The notes: generated from the sequence alone by a model not told the origin. A stretch of 64,000 bases of DNA from Ridgeia piscesae (GCA_025642075.2 JAODUO010001328.1:51962-115961), one strand, 5' to 3'; counted from the first letter of the stretch, positions 22,383 to 34,689 are shown. Translations and numbers: made by a program.

Positions 22383-24648
22383 TTTACTGATCATGTTTCA
22401 CCCTATTGCGTAGTTCTTCAGATAACTTTAGTTTTTTTCTCAATTTAATGAAATGTATACGACACAACTAATATGTTATTTGATGAATGAAAAATACTTA
22501 GTCTAACCTAACGTAGTTCCTTTTCATTCGCCAGGGGTTCATGTTTCGTTTTTTTCTATTTATAGTTTCGTGGGGAATTTTGTTACAATGGACGTTTTCG
22601 CATTCCTGCTTGCCTGCTGACTACCTGGCTACTAGAGGTGAGGCATCTGTGTACATTTAAGTGAGTTCTTATATGTAAAGGTTACGTTAAAGTACGGTTT
22701 TTTGTATAATTTTTGCATTTATCTAGTAGGCGTCTACGCCAACACGTTCACGTTGTCGTTGATTTGAATGCTTGTTTGCCAATTTCCGGTATGGGTGTCG
22801 ACACTGTCGTCTTACTCTAGACTAGTTTCCACCTTCCATACACAAAATACGGACGGATAAAAGATGCAATATCAATATAATATATGTCTGATAAATAAGG
22901 AATGTTCCATATTTTACATGACAAGTAAACCCTAGACTTAGATAATGAAGCGATGTTTGGTTTCGCAACAATGCATGACAGCCTGTATTACTAATGGTTA
23001 TACTAGCCACAAGTGCCTGGTTATGTCTCATAGTCTGATATAGTCATGGCTACGGGGGTTCCCGCTCCGGCCTACGCATGCATAAGCGGACCGACCGCTG
23101 GGCAAAACGTCCACCAATAATTAGCCCTCAAAGTGAAGATTCTGAGCTACGTGTGTTACCGTCCTGAAGTAAATAATTAGGAACCAGTGACAGTGTTGAT
23201 TAATTTCATTTAACTACTTTTGTTTTGTACTTGAGTAAATAAAAGTACATTGAACAAACTTACTCATATAACAAGTAAATGTAACTTTCAAAAGTTTTTT
23301 AGGGGAGCTGAACACTTGAACAACCATTGCCATAACATATTAAACTGATAAGAACATACAATTTAAAGGATATGACATCATATGTCAATCATTTTTGAAA
23401 CTTGGATATCATTGACCACTGGGTGCCACCATATTACGCTCAATGACAATGTTTGATTAGTTCCTACCTATGCAATGTAAATTTCTATTCCAATTGACTG
23501 CATCAATAAATATTTCTGCGCAAAAATAATTATGGTATATATTATATGTAATGATAAGCACTTTATATATCAACAAATCATTATTATGCGTGTTCAAAAT
23601 AAAAAAGTTAAATAAAAATTAAAATGTTTTACAAACAAATTTCAAACGCACACTATTCAGGCCTCATTAATATTCATAAAGCGCAAATTCATATGCACTC
23701 CATTGCCGAAACAGACTTTATTTCCTACAAAACTCAAGAAAATAAAGTTATGGGTATGTACAGTCACTTTGAATGCTTTTGTCACGCGCATTCGACAGAG
23801 AGAATCATTGTGTACTCGGGGTAGTGATTTGTAGTGACCAAAAAAGGTGTTCAAAAATTGATAGGTTGAAAATGTATGTGTTTGTATGTTATTTTTGGTC
23901 ATAATCACAATCTCAACTCACTGGCTTGTATGTATGTTAGTTAACAAGCATGTGTATACAAAAATTTTGTAAAGTTATGGCAAAACTTAACAGTATCTTG
24001 CATAAAGCTCTGCTTGGGTGCCTCTGGCGACTAGACCTGAAAATATTGTAAGACAAATATTTGGTGAAATAAACAAAAGCAACAATGCAAAGAGTATTGC
24101 TACTTTAGATTAAACTACTTCATTATACATGAACAATTCTTTGCTAAAATTGTACTTGTAATTGTACTGTTATATGACGATCATAGTTTTATGGAGAGAC
24201 CCGTCCACCGATAATTTGGATGGGTGAAACCTGTTTTGGATGAGTAGAAATGTCACTCAACAGGTAGTGGATGGTTAAACAATTCAGGAGTCAAAATATT
24301 AAAAAATCATAAACATATATATAAAAAATGATGCTTTGAAAATGGGTTTCAGGCCACACGTGTGTTCATAGCTTATTTCAGGTTATAGTCCACATCTCAA
24401 CTGGCTAGTGTGTATGTATATGAGTTAATATGTACATGTCTACCACAAAAGCTTAGACTGGCAAAAAACTGAGCATGCATAAAGACGATAAAGCCGATTA
24501 GTTGAAAAATTATTTAAGTATTGTAACAAAGTAGTTGTGTTTCATTGCTTGCCAACAGTCCAGCATAGTTAGGAATGCACATGTGTCTAGACTGTGGACT
24601 AATTACAAATAAATGACTCATAGCATTTTATTGAGCATATTTTTTATA
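22383..24648. other. Intergenic DNA between LMF1 and the CYLD-like gene
   Basis: AT-rich, no supported gene. Two related passages at about 23,870-23,990 and 24,350-24,470 share CTCAACT.. GGCTTGTATGTATG-like text and may be old duplicates. Short ORFs here have no recognisable product. Confidence 0.5.
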
Positions 24649-24685
24649 ATTGATATATATATATATATACATAATAGTGCGTGAA

Positions 24686-24725
<40 letters not shown>

Positions 24726-24815
24726 CACTGCTATGTATACCCAAAATAACTACTTAAGTAAAAGTACCGCTCCATAAAACTACTTAAGTAAAAGTACACA
24801 CGTATTCGGTCAGTG

Positions 24816-24878
<63 letters not shown>

Positions 24879-24903
24879 GAATTATACAAAAATTGATTAA
24901 TGA

Positions 24904-24983
<80 letters not shown>

Positions 24984-25130
24984 CTCAGCTGTATATTATA
25001 CATATATCAATTTGTGTAATAAAACAACTAGAAAGATGACAATGACGACGATAGCAGTGATAACAAATATGACGACACAGATAGTTACTATTAATTATGC
25101 TTAATTATCAACATATATACTATATACTGC

Positions 25131-25190
<60 letters not shown>

Positions 25191-25255
25191 CATATATATA
25201 TATATACATACATGTATATATATATATAAACATAGCAGTGATAATATATATATAT
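24649..25255. repeat. Long (AT)n microsatellite cluster
   Basis: Several runs of AT up to about 90 bp, separated by short unique segments including the direct repeat ACTACTTAAGTAAAAGTAC at about 24,748 and 24,779. ORFs of alternating Ile-Tyr are artefacts. Confidence 0.95.
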
Positions 25256-25439
25256 ATTTATAAATTCCACATATCATTATGTAACAGGACCCAGCCATTC
25301 ATGCACCCTTTTTATATTTTATATAATTAAATGATTGAATTGTTCTAGAGTCTAGTCTATATAACTATAATTATTACATATATGCAAAGCATATCAGCCT
25401 GGATAAAACTAATCGGCATAGTCTATAGTAGTTGTAATG

Positions 25440-25610
25440 CCAGCAAGCTGTTAATAGCCTTCGTTACCCAGACTCCGCGAGGTGACAGCACTTTAGCCAG
25501 CAACTCCATCGGGTAAATTATTGCACTGCCGATATTACCACCAGGGCGGCCTTTCCCCAGAATATGGTAGAGACGCTGCTTGGCTCTCAGACCAACTATG
25601 AAATGAAATA
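25440..25610 (-). repeat. Dispersed repeat, copy 1
   Basis: On the minus strand GGTCTGAGAGCCAAGCAG to GGAGTCTGGGTAACGAAGGC is homologous to 33,955-34,122 on the plus strand (GGCCTGAGAGCCAATCAACA; GGAGTCTGGGTAATCGATGC). This copy is open for about 55 codons (for example GKGRPGGNIGSAIIYPMELL). The other copy has stops. Its nature is unknown: SINE-like element or relic of a coding sequence. Confidence 0.55.
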
Positions 25611-25689
25611 AAAGTAAGGATACGCTTTTTTTTAGATAATACTATACTATTAAAAGTATAGTGAGCAACTGCGATTATGTTTATATGAC

Positions 25690-26160
25690 GCATTCGTGCG
25701 GCCAGTGCTCCTATACAACGCTGGTACGTGGGGTCTGACGCGGTCAGAAACAGACAAACTGAATGTCTTCCACCGGAAACAACTCCGTCTTCTCGTCGGG
25801 ATCAAATGGCCCAGAGAATTAGCAACTCAAACTTGTATGAACGGTGGGAGTGCCGTGAAATAAACACAGACGTGATGGACATGCGATGGCGGCTATTTGG
25901 TCACGTTTTGACGAGAAAGCGCCGGCAAACCAGGCGATGTCAGCCTATTTCTAAACGGAGGGACTTCAAGGACATCGCGGCCGACCCAGAACCAGCTTCC
26001 CCAGGACGCTTGACACCGATCAGCAGATCGGCATGCGCCTTAAGACCAGGGCTGACATGGCTGCGCCGAATCGCATTAAATAGAACTGGATGGCGTATAT
26101 TACACAAAACAATTCTAGGGAAGCGGTGTAAGCGGTCGTAAGAGCGGGTTGCTCGCGCAA
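25690..26160 (+). mobile_element. LINE 3' fragment (RTE/Nimb-like C terminus)
   Basis: The plus strand carries, across frameshifts, LLYNAGTWGLTRSETDKLNV, FHRKQLRLLVGIKWPREL, and then RWRLFGHVL. This is followed by RTRADL-type text and ALNRTGWRILHKTIL. This order is typical of the C-terminal region of RTE-like LINE ORFs. A TATTATTATTAAAAG tail follows. Confidence 0.75.
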
Positions 26161-26455
26161 CCTGGCTGCCACGACGGCGGAAGACACTTGTATTATTATT
26201 AAAAGTATGAAACATTAAACTCATATCCCCACAATAAAAATAAACAGAAATACAAATTAGCAGATGTTTATAAAGCAGGACTTATAACAGGATAAGCCAG
26301 CACTTTTGAGATAACACTCAAAAGCCAGCTATGTGATCAGACTATCGTTTCGGCGAAGTTGCGCAGCCGAGCGGGAGTCGGTTAAACGAGACTATGCTGT
26401 TACACGACGCCTCTTCTCTTTTGCAGTATTTATTATCGACGACGACGAAGGAGAA

Positions 26456-26762
26456 ATGGCGACAGCAGCAGCGACTGAGCCTCGTTACTTCATCCTGCTG
26501 GTGGCTGTGCGAGAGACGTGGGAGGCGGGCAGTCTGTGTGTGGAGACGGCCGCGGTCTCGGACGGACGTGAGCTAAAGTTGGTCCGTTTCAATCCGGGCG
26601 GCGGCGGCGGGAGTGACGACAGTGTGCAGGTGGCGTGCTCGGACGTGTCCCAGCTGACGACGGAGATGCTTTCGCTGCTCGTGGCTGTCCGCGAAAAGCA
26701 GCAGCGACTCATGCTGTTCGGCGACGCGACGTGGTTCCGTGAGGGCGTCGAGCTGCGCGAAG
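26456..26762 (+). CDS. CYLD-like gene, exon 1
   Basis: The first in-frame ATG (26,456) starts a GC-rich exon of 307 nt. It encodes EPRYFILLVAVRETWEAGSL, a glycine run, and then EMLSLLVAVREKQQRLMLFG and VELREG. This parallels the N terminus of CYLD (LLLAITNCEERFSLF) before its first CAP-Gly domain. It ends GAA G|GTATCAACC in phase 1 and splices over a 911-nt intron to exon 2, restoring LREGDDVYVTQQERR. Exon and intron differ sharply in G+C. Confidence 0.85.
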
Positions 26763-27673
26763 GTATCAACCGAAACGATTTGATAGGATATATGTATCTG
26801 TGATTAGACGCGGGGCCCATTTCACTGACGTTGTTAAGAGCTCCTGAACCCAATTTCGCTCTTAAATATATTTTCCTCCTTCACAGTGACATAGTATACC
26901 CGAAAACAATCAACACCATGACGCGTCAGCGGGAAAGTGTTGCTGGTGTGTCATGGAAATAGTGTCCTCAATAATACGGCAATGGGTGTCGTTTTTGAAA
27001 ACAAGCTCCTTTAATTTAATAAAATATTTTTGATTAAGGATTAATTGTTCTTGAAAGCTCTTTATCTTAGTGAAAGATTCCCCGTAGTGGAATATACTTA
27101 TCTAAATAGCTATTGGACAACATGGAGATAATTAAAAAAGTGTCTAAAAACTAAATGTCCAGGTTATAAGTACGAGGATATCCTGCAGATGGTAAACTTG
27201 CCTACGTTGCAATACAGATGTGACGAATTGTGTAGAGGGTATTTCGCTAAAATGTAGCGTTGTCAGAACGATTAGTTAATGATGTTTATGTATTTTAACA
27301 GACAAAGTTAATTTTATTTTTAATGTACATGTTTTACTTTATTAAGAATTTTTTTTCCATGATTGTTTCAATACGAAGTTTTACCGTTGTGTGATAGTAT
27401 GATAACATTATTGTTGACTTTATTGTGACTACATGTATAGTCCAACTGTAAAGTTGTCATATAATAATCAATCAATATGTTTATTTTCCAACTCCGAACA
27501 TAATATAGTAGAAACAAACAGTATAAAATGTTAGAAAAAGGGGTATACTGAAGAAATTATCTTAGATTTATATACCCCTATCACATTGTTTCATAGTTTG
27601 TTTAATGATGTAGGCTTGTAGCATCTATGCAGTTGTAACTATTAATTAATCAATTACTTATAATTATGTTAAG
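26763..27673 (+). other. Intron of the CYLD-like gene
   Basis: AT-rich spacer from donor GTATCAACC to acceptor TTATGTTAAG. The acceptor has a weak pyrimidine tract. No other feature is seen. Confidence 0.7.
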
Positions 27674-29601
27674 GTGACGACGTGTACGTGACGCAACAGG
27701 AGCGCCGTCTGGCGGGCACATTGCGCTACAAGGGCGAGACGCCGAAGTGCCCGGGCAGCACGTGGTTCGGCGTCGAGCTGTCGGCCAGACACGCCGGGGA
27801 GGGAACGACTGACGGACTCTTTCAGAGGAAGCGGTTCTTCGTCTGTGCTGACGACTGCGCCGTGTTCGTGTCACTCAGCAAAATCCGACGTCGTCGTGAC
27901 GATGACGACGATGATGATGATGGAGTCGGTGATACGCCGACAACGAAGCTAGCGGTGAACGAGCGAGTGGTGTGGTTGAATGATAATGGAGATTGCTGTA
28001 AAGCGACGGTGCGTTGGTTCGGCTACCTGCCGGACGAGATGGGCTACGAACTGATAGCCGGCGTGGAGTTCGACGAGTACGTTGGCAAGGGAACCGGCAG
28101 GTTCCGCGGGCGGCACATATTCCACACCCGCAAGGGCCACGCTTCCCTCATCCCGATTAGCGGCTTGATTCGGGAAGGTTTGATGGCCACGGATGAGCCG
28201 AGCTACGACGATGGTGCGACGGCAAAGACGCCGGACATAGTGAACGCCCACGTGGAGCAGGAACCGGAGCCGAGCGACGGTGACGGTGACGGTCGATCGC
28301 TGCCGATCGGCTCGCGTGTCGAAGTGCTCCACAATCCCGTGCGTCGAGGGGTCATCCGCTGGATCGGCCAGCTGCAAGAGGACGGTCCACTCATCGCCGG
28401 TCTGGAGATGGCCGACGTAGACCCGTGTTGCTACACGGCGGGCACGTTCAAGAAAAAGCAGATCTTTCCGTGTCCAGAACAGCGCGCTTTCTTCGTGCCG
28501 CTGCACAAGTGTCGGCCAGACCGACAGACCGTGGGCTTCTGTGGCCGACGCAGGGGCATCCACGGGTCGGCGAGTTCGAGCCACATGGACGTTGTGCTGT
28601 TTGCCATGTTCGCCTGCCGTGGGCCGTTCGACGACCTTCTCGATGCGCAGTGCGACGCAGCGGCCGGTGACCACGCCGAATGCGGACATATGCTGACGGA
28701 TATGGCTCGGTTGCTGCGCTCCCAACACTATGTGGACAACGACACGGCGACGAAACTTCACCAGGCCCTCAACAAGATATGCCCGTCGGTGTGTCTCGAC
28801 CGACAAGACCCAGATCCGAGCGAATTTCTTAGCTTCGTGTGTCGTGACGTTCTGAAAGCGGCCCCGTTTGTGAAACTCAGCACGGGACAGTCCAACTATG
28901 TGTACCAGCTCGTGTCCACAGGCAGTCCGACAACGAGAGATCCACCGACCGTGCAAAACCTATTTGCCGAATCGCTTCTCCAGCACGACGCGAAACTGTG
29001 CAGCGTAATAGCGCCTCTGATTATCCGAATGCCGCTGGACGGTAACGACAAGACCCGTAGACGCGTATTTCCGGCACCTCACTTGGACATCTCGCAGCTG
29101 CTGGCAGGGCCGAGCGCCCGGCGCTGTCACGGATGCAGCAACGTCGCCCGGTTAGATTGTCGCGAGTGTTCGCGGGAGTTCTGCGAACCGTGCTTCGCGA
29201 CGCTGCACCGCGGCGATACGATGAACAGGCACAATGGTCGCCATGTCGTCGGCTATGACGCTACGTCGGGAATGGGACCGCTTCTCGAGTTGTTTGCCGT
29301 CGTCACGGTGGAAGATCAACGGTGTATGTCGTACGTGAGGGTCCCGGAAGGAAGTTCACAGTCTTGGCTCCTCTTCGAGACAGCGCCAGATAGTGTTGGT
29401 GCCGAGGCGGATCCGAGCGTGCCTGTCGTACGACAGTGTCCGAATATTGCCGAGTGGTTCTCGGAAGAACGTCGACAGAGTGTCGTGAATCAGACGTTGG
29501 ATGTGCCAACTGAGATCAGTAGTATCGTATCGAATGCGTCTCTATGCTTCTACCGGTTTCTAGAAAGCAATCAACCAATTTACGTGAGTCTGATACCTTG
29601 A
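27674..29601 (+). CDS. CYLD-like protein, exon 2 (CAP-Gly x3, catalytically dead USP, B-box)
   Basis: CYLD is a K63/M1-linkage deubiquitinase that damps NF-kB signalling and binds microtubules through CAP-Gly domains. This single exon carries the rest of a protein of about 744 residues (human 956). It has CAP-Gly 1 at about 110-173 (GSTWFGVEL), an Asp run at about 178, CAP-Gly 2 at about 197-268 (GYELIAGVEFDE, GTGRFRGRHIF) and CAP-Gly 3 at about 313-384 (GPLIAGLEM, FKKKQIFPC). The USP fold follows from about 395, with an inserted zinc B-box at about 587-630 (CHGC, CRECSREFCEPC). The triad is lost. The CYLD NSCYLD motif reads SSSHMD (Cys to Ser405), the SHYVAF motif reads QRCMSY (His to Arg652), and FFD reads LFE (Asp to Glu671). 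The linker with the TRAF2-binding region is nearly absent. The stop follows IYVSLIP, as in family C termini. Probably a pseudodeubiquitinase or scaffold. Confidence 0.88.
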
Positions 29602-29815
29602 GGGTGCAGCATGTAAAAGCTTCCGACATTAATTACCGCCAAGCACTGTCGCGGAAATGTCTTCGTGTCAGTATTTCTTGCGGAGACGGCACGGACTGTG
29701 TGAGTAACGTTATCGTGTGCATGTGACACACGTGAAATGTTGAATGTGATCAAAAACATCGTCTACACTAATTATAAAATGTAATTCACATTACAGTTTA
29801 TTAAATATATAAATT

Positions 29816-29861
<46 letters not shown>

Positions 29862-29906
29862 TTATACATATATAATAATATATACACACACACACACGCA
29901 CGCACG

Positions 29907-29964
<58 letters not shown>

Positions 29965-30402
29965 GCGGCATGGTTCTAGTGAACTACAGAATGTATCCTT
30001 TCGTCGTCATCGTAATGTGCGAAATTTAGTTTTGTGTATTGCAAAATTATGCGAAATATAACATTTGATCGAATATGATATGCGACCGCCCTTTTAAAGA
30101 ACGATTGTATCGCATAATAATAGCCTCCACATGTCTACAAATGGGTCTACGGCACTTGTACTGCTGACGGAAATATAATTTTATACACAGAACTGAGCGA
30201 ATATCGATATATCGCGCACTAGACAAATCACTGTTATAACAATACTACATAATAAGTTCAGAATATAATGCTGATCGTATTTCTAAATGTATCGAAGAAG
30301 CGAGTGTCAACATTATAATAAAAATAAGTCACACCGTGTCATTATGATTTTCCAATGTCATGTAAACGCACAACTAATATTATTTCATACTTATGTATCA
30401 CG

Positions 30403-30436
<34 letters not shown>

Positions 30437-30459
30437 CCGTTTATATAATTTGTTTGTGC
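29602..30459. other. Downstream of the CYLD-like gene
   Basis: Contains an (AT)n-(AC)n microsatellite at 29,820-29,962 and a short (AT)n at 30,410-30,434. No gene is visible. No strong AATAAA lies close to the stop codon. Confidence 0.6.
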
Positions 30460-30612
30460 AGTTGACAGTCGACGACGATATCGAAATTTAATTATCCCCT
30501 AGGACCAAGGCTTAATTATCGCCGTATTTTTACTATAAATGAATGACATGGCGATCATTAAGTCTTGGTCCTTGGGGGATGATTAATTACCTATGTCGTT
30601 GTTGACTGTCGA
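30460..30612. repeat. Small foldback element
   Basis: Inverted arms of about 65 bp: CAGTTGACAGTCGACGACGA...ATTATCCCCTAGGACCAAGG on the left and CTTGGTCCTTGGGGGATGAT...GTTGTTGACTGTCG on the right, with a short centre. It has the shape of a MITE of about 150 bp. No transposase. Confidence 0.85.
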
Positions 30613-31714
30613 ATAGAACATGTTGCACTGACAAGGACAAACACGTTATATAAATGCCAATTATATAACATTAGCTGAGGTAAATCCATTTTTATACTTT
30701 AGGCCAATACATACCTATATATCATTTTCAGTCGTACACTCCCGATGATACTACTCACAGGAACGTGATACATCCTTACAAATCATTAGAACTAAAATTA
30801 CCAATCACGCCACCAACGACTACAATCACTGCACGACCATAGACTTTATTTTTGCCCGCCAGGGGTCACTGCTGCTGATTACGTCAATATCAGCCAGCTG
30901 TAGGGCCTACCCCTGTCTGATCACTTTGCAAAACTCCAAATTTAAATCCAGCAATAAGATAATCTCCAATAAGTGTGGTCGACGCCAGGTCAGGTAATAT
31001 AAACATATTTCAGCTAACTGTGGCTCTTGTTACATGCAATGTTCAGGATGCGAAAGGCCCAATATATTGGGATTCCCACCAGTCGTTTATCCGTCTTCCA
31101 GTTGGGCTGGGTATTTGCGTTGTTATCACGGCTGATGCAGGCGTCATATTTGTATAGCTATGTAGTATGTGCAATATTGGCCGAGATATGTCAAAGAATC
31201 AATTTTTACGGTAATAGAGGAATTAGTTTGCATACTACTATGCCACGAACAAATGTAGTCACTTTAAAAATAGTTTTATTATGGTCGTTGAACCTCAATA
31301 TATGGATCTGGACACCATATTTGTTCAGTTATCTTAAATATTCGCTGAGATATAATGAAAACAATTTTATTCAGTAATGGTGGCACTAATCTGTATACAA
31401 ATTATAGTGGAACATTTTGCCGACATTTTAACATTTTCCCGAAATACGCCGATTAGAAGTTAATTTCCATGGGATGCACAATATCCCTTTCTTACGACTA
31501 GACTAAATGGCATGCTGTGGTAATACATAAATCATTGCTACAAAGATAACGCAAACAATCGAGTCGTGATCCATTAGCCGGATGTGATCTTATTTATTAT
31601 CCATAAAGCGTCGGGTACAGCTGAAATGCACACTGCATTCGAGACTCATCTTGATCTTCTCTATGTAGCGACAAAACACCACCCCAGTGAACTGGTACCC
31701 TTCTGTGTAAACAT
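30613..31714. other. Gene-poor stretch with a possible LINE endonuclease scrap
   Basis: Around 30,835-30,950 the plus strand reads TIDFIFARQG and, in another frame, SDHFAKLQ, spaced as in LINE endonuclease C termini; too short to call. The rest, including open stretches at 31,027-31,377, has no recognisable product. Confidence 0.35.
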
Positions 31715-31762
31715 AGAGAGAGAGGGGGGAGGGATGGAGAGGGAGAGATAGAAACAGAAAGC

Positions 31763-31822
<60 letters not shown>

Positions 31823-32125
31823 GACAGACAGACAGAGACAGAGAGACGAGAGAGAGACGAGAGAGAGACGAGAGACAGAGACAGAGAGACGAGAGAGAGA
31901 CGAGAGAGAGAGACGAGAGAGAGACGAAAGACAGAGACGGAGACGGAGACGGAGACGGAGACGGAGACGGAGACGGAGACGGAGACGGAGACGGAGACGG
32001 AGACGGAGACGGAGACGGAGACGGAGACGGAGACGGAGACGGAGACGGAGACGGAGACGGAGACGGAGACGGAGACGGAGACGGAGACGGAGACAGCGAC
32101 AGAGACAGAGACAGAGACAACGACA
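31715..32125. repeat. Purine-rich microsatellite, (CAGA)n and (GAGACG)n
   Basis: GAGAG and (ACAG)n runs lead into about 160 bp of GAGACG repeats and then CGACAGAGACAGAGA. The whole plus strand is nearly all purine plus C at one phase. Ser-Pro and Ser-Val repeat ORFs on the minus strand are artefacts. Confidence 0.95.
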
Positions 32126-32510
32126 GAGACAAGTATAGGGCCGGGGGGGGGGAACAAGTATTTATTGCCGGATGTTTGCACCGAAATAAACAAAGGAACT
32201 ATTCCAACAGTTTTATTTATTTCACACAAAATAAAACCGTTCAATCGGTCTTCTGTTTAAATGCTACCGATTACATGTATACACATTGAGCTGTTGATAT
32301 TTGACGCACCAGTCAACGACACAACGCACTCATGTGATATAAACTATAGTCAGTTTCGTGTAGTTTGTATCAGTCCGTGTTAACAGGATTTCAACGTTAT
32401 CAAGACATAACAATGCTACAGGGACACTTGACAATGCTAACGGCAGACACGCCATTTGTAGGAGATACAGCAAAGCAGGCGTACGTCTATAGTTAGTTAT
32501 TTGTGTAAAC

Positions 32511-32540
<30 letters not shown>

Positions 32541-32546
<6 letters not shown>

Positions 32547-32595
32547 ATAATATATGATAATTAGCACATCTATAATGTCACTTTATATGCTTACA

Positions 32596-32677
<82 letters not shown>

Positions 32678-32735
32678 TGTAAGCATATAAATTTGTAGCA
32701 TTATAGTGTGCTAATTATCATATATTATTATATAC
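32541..32735. repeat. Hairpin around an (AT)n core
   Basis: Arms TATATGATAATTAGCACA...TATGCTTACAAG and CTTGTAAGCATATA...TGCTAATTATCATATA flank about 75 bp of AT dinucleotides. The arms differ at a few positions, so this is an old foldback whose centre has expanded as a microsatellite. Confidence 0.85.
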
Positions 32736-33149
32736 AGTGTAGGTGTTTGTATATCTATATATTGTGCATGCCTCTATGTGTATAAGCTTGAGAATACCAG
32801 TGTAAACATAATGATTTGTTATTGTTAATGCTATTATTTGTATTCTTAATTGTAAATATATTATTGTTACGTATTTGTTTGATATTACAGAGGTGGCTCC
32901 CGTGTTAGCGACATATTCAGTGTCTTGGCGGGAGTCTCCCTGACCAATAATTGTTTCACTTATATGTGTGTTGATTGTGTTATACATTGAATTTGTAAAA
33001 AATAAATGAATCTGAATCTGAGTACAAATTATATGGTATTGTTAACAAGCTTACAGGATTGTTAAAAGAAACTCAAAGTGCAGGCATTCAGTAACAACAA
33101 CAACAACAACAATAATAATACAAATAACGACAATTTTGGAAATAATATA

Positions 33150-33690
33150 CAATAATGCTACTCGTCCACAGAGCGGCCAACTGTCGTGGACCAGTGTACT
33201 TGCGGGACCTTATCTGCATCTTCACGCCAACCAGATCACTTTGCTCAGAGGGAACCAAACAGCTTAAAAGATCTAAAACAAATTGTAAATCTGGAGACGC
33301 GAGTTTCCCCGCAACTGCTCCGGGCCTGTGGAACAGACTACCTTTCTCATTACGAGAACTATACAATGAGGACTGTTTTAAGAATGCCTTAAAGACACTA
33401 TATTTTATACAATACTTTGGCGATAATTAAATGAAGAGACAATTTGTGAATGCATCGAAGAGAACATGACTTCTACCTTAAATGACCTTTTGTATTTATG
33501 TTTCTAGCCTTCTATATTTATTTGTTTATTTATAATGTTTTTATTACTCTATCTATATGCACTGTTATAATGTAGAGTTAATTTTAGTTATGCGTTTGGG
33601 TAATTAATTTTAAGGACATGTACATGTAAAGCGCCCTGAATAGTTTTTACCATGATTTGGCGCTATATAAGTGTATTGATTTATTATTAT
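33150..33690 (+). mobile_element. LINE 3' end (CR1/Daphne-like)
   Basis: Frames on the plus strand give PVYLRDLICIFTPTRSL, then APGLWNRLPFSLRELYNEDC and FKNALKTLYF, the standard C-terminal motif of these LINE RT proteins. The 3' UTR ends GTAAAGCGCCCTGAATAG...GGCGCTATATAAGTG, a hairpin-like tail shared with the SINE at 62,170-62,230. Confidence 0.8.
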
Positions 33691-33954
33691 TTATCTATGA
33701 CGTAATTCGTCAGACGAAAGCCTCTACAGGTAAAAAGAAAGACCTTGTTTTTGGATATGAAAAATGAAAACCTTTGATTGTAAAAAGAACTGTCCTGAAA
33801 ATTTTTCAGTTATCCTGCCATAATTCCTGCTTCATAAACAATTGCAAATTTGCATTTCTGTTTATTTTGTGTGCATGTAAGCTTAAATTGGAATACTTTT
33901 AATATTATGGTATTATCTTATAAAAGTGTGTCATTATCTCATTTTTTATTTCAT

Positions 33955-34122
33955 GGGTGGCCTGAGAGCCAATCAACATCATTACTCTATTCTCGGGTAA
34001 GAGTGGTCTGGTGGTAACATCGGCAGAGCATACAACTACCAGGTGTGTTGAGGGACTAATAACACGTGCTGCCATCTCACGGAGTCTGGGTAATCGATGC
34101 TAGTGTTGCGTCTGCTGTTGTG
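33955..34122 (+). repeat. Dispersed repeat, copy 2
   Basis: Homologous to the reverse complement of 25,440-25,610 across about 160 bp (see that entry). It ends beside the TTAA that begins the MITE at 34,127. Confidence 0.6.
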
Positions 34123-34126
34123 TTAA

Positions 34127-34663
34127 AGGGATACTCCAATCAGTGAGAGATTCACACAATTTACTTACATCTGTATAATATATTGGTTGTGCATAGTAAT
34201 TGTGCATAAAGATCGTTAATAAACAATTAATTATAATTTAATTGTACCACAAACACTCCATATTGGATTCAGAGCGCTGCCATCTTGAGACTTATGCGCC
34301 ATTGACGTAAACCGCTTACGTCACTGGCGCATGCTCGTTCGAACATCCTGTGTCTGTCCAATGGTATTTGATGTATCCAGTACGTCGCGGATTGCTTACG
34401 TCACAATCACAATTATTAGCGAAGATTCCGCCAATCCTTTTCTTTTTCAACAATGCGCCAGTGACGTAAACGATTTGGCTTATGTCACTGGCGCATATGT
34501 CTCAAGATGGCAGCGCCCTGAATCTATGCTAGCATGTTTTTGATACCTTAAAACTACAACTAATTATTTATTAACGATCCTTGTGCACAGTTACTATGCA
34601 CAACCAATATAGTATACATATGTAAGTTAATACTGTGAACCTCTCACTGACTAGAGTATCCCT
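34127..34663. mobile_element. piggyBac-type MITE with long terminal inverted repeats
   Basis: TTAA is present directly on both sides (34,123-34,126 and 34,664-34,667). The ends are AGGGATACTC and GAGTATCCCT. Inverted homology extends about 200 bp inward (GTGCATAGTAATTGTGCA against TGCACAGTTACTATGCAC; GCGCTGCCATCTTGAGAC against GTCTCAAGATGGCAGCGC). The 537-bp element encodes nothing. The centre contains the module GCGCCAGTGACGTAA in inverted pairs. Confidence 0.82.
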
Positions 34664-34689
34664 TTAAAGTGATAATCAGCATCACGATG

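Noticed and set aside
27949..28956. 335-codon open frame on the minus strand
   Set aside because: It lies antisense within the CYLD-like exon; high G+C produces few stops. No family similarity.
29599..29601. Alternative splicing out of the CYLD-like exon at TTTAC|GTGAGTC (29,584)
   Set aside because: A donor-like site exists, but the stop five codons later matches the usual family C terminus, so a terminal exon is the simpler reading.
31590..32244. Ser-Pro and Ser-Val repeat proteins on the minus strand
   Set aside because: Products of the (GAGACG)n and (CAGA)n microsatellite without flanking exon structure.
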